Assembly: GCA_029261615.1 (NCBI GenBank)
Contig: JAJDAX010000223.1
Location: 1 to 5,414 of the forward strand
Reading direction: 5' to 3'
Source: Nitrospinaceae bacterium
Lineage (GTDB): Bacteria; Nitrospinota; Nitrospinia; Nitrospinales; Nitrospinaceae
DNA: 5,414 nucleotides
A program made the translations under genes and the position numbers. Shown piece after piece: positions 4,760-5,414 of this stretch. The notes below the pieces were generated by a model. That model did no database searches and was not told the origin of the DNA. It saw only the letters and a program-made list of their open reading frames with translations. Numbering within the stretch: position 1 is the first letter of the stretch; every line of letters begins with the position of its first letter.

Positions 4760-5329
4760 TTACAAACGTCTCGGAATTGCTGAATAATCCGGATGATCCC
4801 GTAAGGCTTTTAGATCGGGGTCGATTTCAAGTCCCTTCATATCGCTATATCCTTTTCGGACGGCTTGCGCCAAAGCATCCAACCCCTTTTTAACATCACC
4901 GGTCAGAGAAAAATAACATGCCAGGTTGTAGTGGAGTTCTGGCATATTCGGAGCCTGTTTTTTCAAACGATCCAGAATCTGCATTGCCTGAGGAAACTGT
5001 TTCTGGCGCATGAGTGCAGTGCTCATATTCACATACACGGGCAGAAGCCGGGTTTCATGACCCAGCGCCATTTCGTATTGATGAATGGCTCGATCCCACT
5101 CCTTCGCTTTCGAAAACTGATTGCCTTTATTGTAATGGAAGATGGCCATCCGGCGTTGAGCTTCGGGATCCTGATGATTTCCGTGAGACCCTTCTTCATG
5201 TTTGTGGTCGGTGGCAGAGTGTTTTTTATTTTCTGGAATGCCGGGTCCGTCAACAAAAGCCGCTATCAGTGCAGCGAGGGTCATCAACACAAGAGCCAGT
5301 GTCGGTTTTTTTGAGAAGTCGTTGCTCAT
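4760..5329 (-). CDS. Membrane-anchored or exported TPR protein with a histidine-rich linker
   Basis: The 189-residue protein starts with a short basic segment (MSNDFSKK) and a hydrophobic stretch (about 9-26, TLALVLMTLAALIAAFV). That is a signal peptide or anchor with no cysteine lipobox, so the rest should lie in the periplasm. Residues 31-54 form a polar linker with His at 37, 42, 44, 49 and 52. Three TPR units follow: about 61-94 (AIFHYNKGNQFSKAKEWDRA), 95-128 (VYVNMSTALMRQKQFPQAM) and 129-162 (ELHYNLACYFSLTGDVKKG). The tail, LEIDPDLKALRDHPDY, is typical after TPR arrays. The start is the ATG at 5327-5329, with AGGAAA about 9 bases upstream; a TTG fifteen codons earlier would put charged and aromatic residues before the anchor. 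It probably acts as a protein-interaction scaffold; the partner is unknown. Confidence 0.85.
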   Translation of the reverse strand: MSNDFSKKPTLALVLMTLAALIAAFVDGPGIPENKKHSATDHKHEEGSHGNHQDPEAQRRMAIFHYNKGNQFSKAKEWDRAIHQYEMALGHETRLLPVYVNMSTALMRQKQFPQAMQILDRLKKQAPNMPELHYNLACYFSLTGDVKKGLDALAQAVRKGYSDMKGLEIDPDLKALRDHPDYSAIPRRL

Positions 5330-5414
5330 CGAGAATAGTTTCCTGTGATTTATATATTCTAGAGAATACCGCAATCAGGGAGGAGGGTCATTAATTCTTT
5401 AAGAGATCCAATGG
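5330..5414. other. Upstream region of the TPR gene, cut by the window edge
   Basis: On the minus strand this holds AGGAAA (complement of 5339-5344) as the ribosome site and an AT-rich segment (5349-5363) with TAGAAT and TATAAA, either of which could be a -10 box. No good -35 box lies 16-18 bases from them, so no promoter is called. Confidence 0.4.

Noticed and set aside
4865..5314. 149-codon open frame on the plus strand opposite the TPR gene
   Set aside because: The minus strand encodes regular TPR repeats here; the plus-strand product has no domain pattern.
5330..5374. TTG start for the TPR protein, adding fifteen residues
   Set aside because: The added residues are polar and aromatic and would bury the signal segment; the ATG at 5327-5329 has its own AGGAAA site.

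Overview
The window reads as chromosomal DNA of a free-living, probably Gram-negative bacterium. It holds seven protein genes, one of them cut by the left edge, with ordinary Shine-Dalgarno sites and sigma70-type promoters. It contains no tRNA, rRNA, insertion sequence or CRISPR array. The mix of genes (TsaB, RNase D with an HRDC domain, a DUF465 protein, a type III polyketide-style methyltransferase plus flavoprotein pair) and the protein style suggest Nitrospinota or a deltaproteobacterium-like lineage. That placement is an impression, not a demonstrated assignment.

Layout. From 1 to 1636 (+), the tail of a SAM-dependent methyltransferase is followed after 25 bases by a geranylgeranyl-reductase-family FAD oxidoreductase. 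This pair is typical of type III polyketide (phenolic lipid) clusters, and the rest would lie left of the window. Facing it on the minus strand, from 2728 down to 1681, are tsaB (tRNA t6A synthesis) and a small DUF465 coiled-coil gene. Their likely terminator is a perfect 13-bp hairpin sitting inside the last codons of the oppositely oriented oxidoreductase gene.

The 337-base interval 2729-3065 is a divergent promoter region. Each side carries a TTGACA box, a 17-base spacer and a TATTTT box. The rightward promoter drives a leader of about 115 bases with a long inverted repeat near the expected transcript start. It is followed by an unrecognised 69-residue protein (3066-3275) with a very strong ribosome binding site and a strong intrinsic terminator. 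This compact stand-alone unit is the least explained part of the window.

RNase D (rnd, 3545-4726, +) follows after a spacer with a 21-bp palindrome. It converges with a membrane-anchored or exported TPR protein (5329 down to 4760, -) that has a histidine-rich linker. No single pathway links all the genes. tsaB and rnd both concern tRNA or stable RNA maturation, but they sit on opposite strands in separate units. No clearly new multi-gene system is visible; the small-protein unit and the edge-truncated biosynthetic cluster deserve the closest look.
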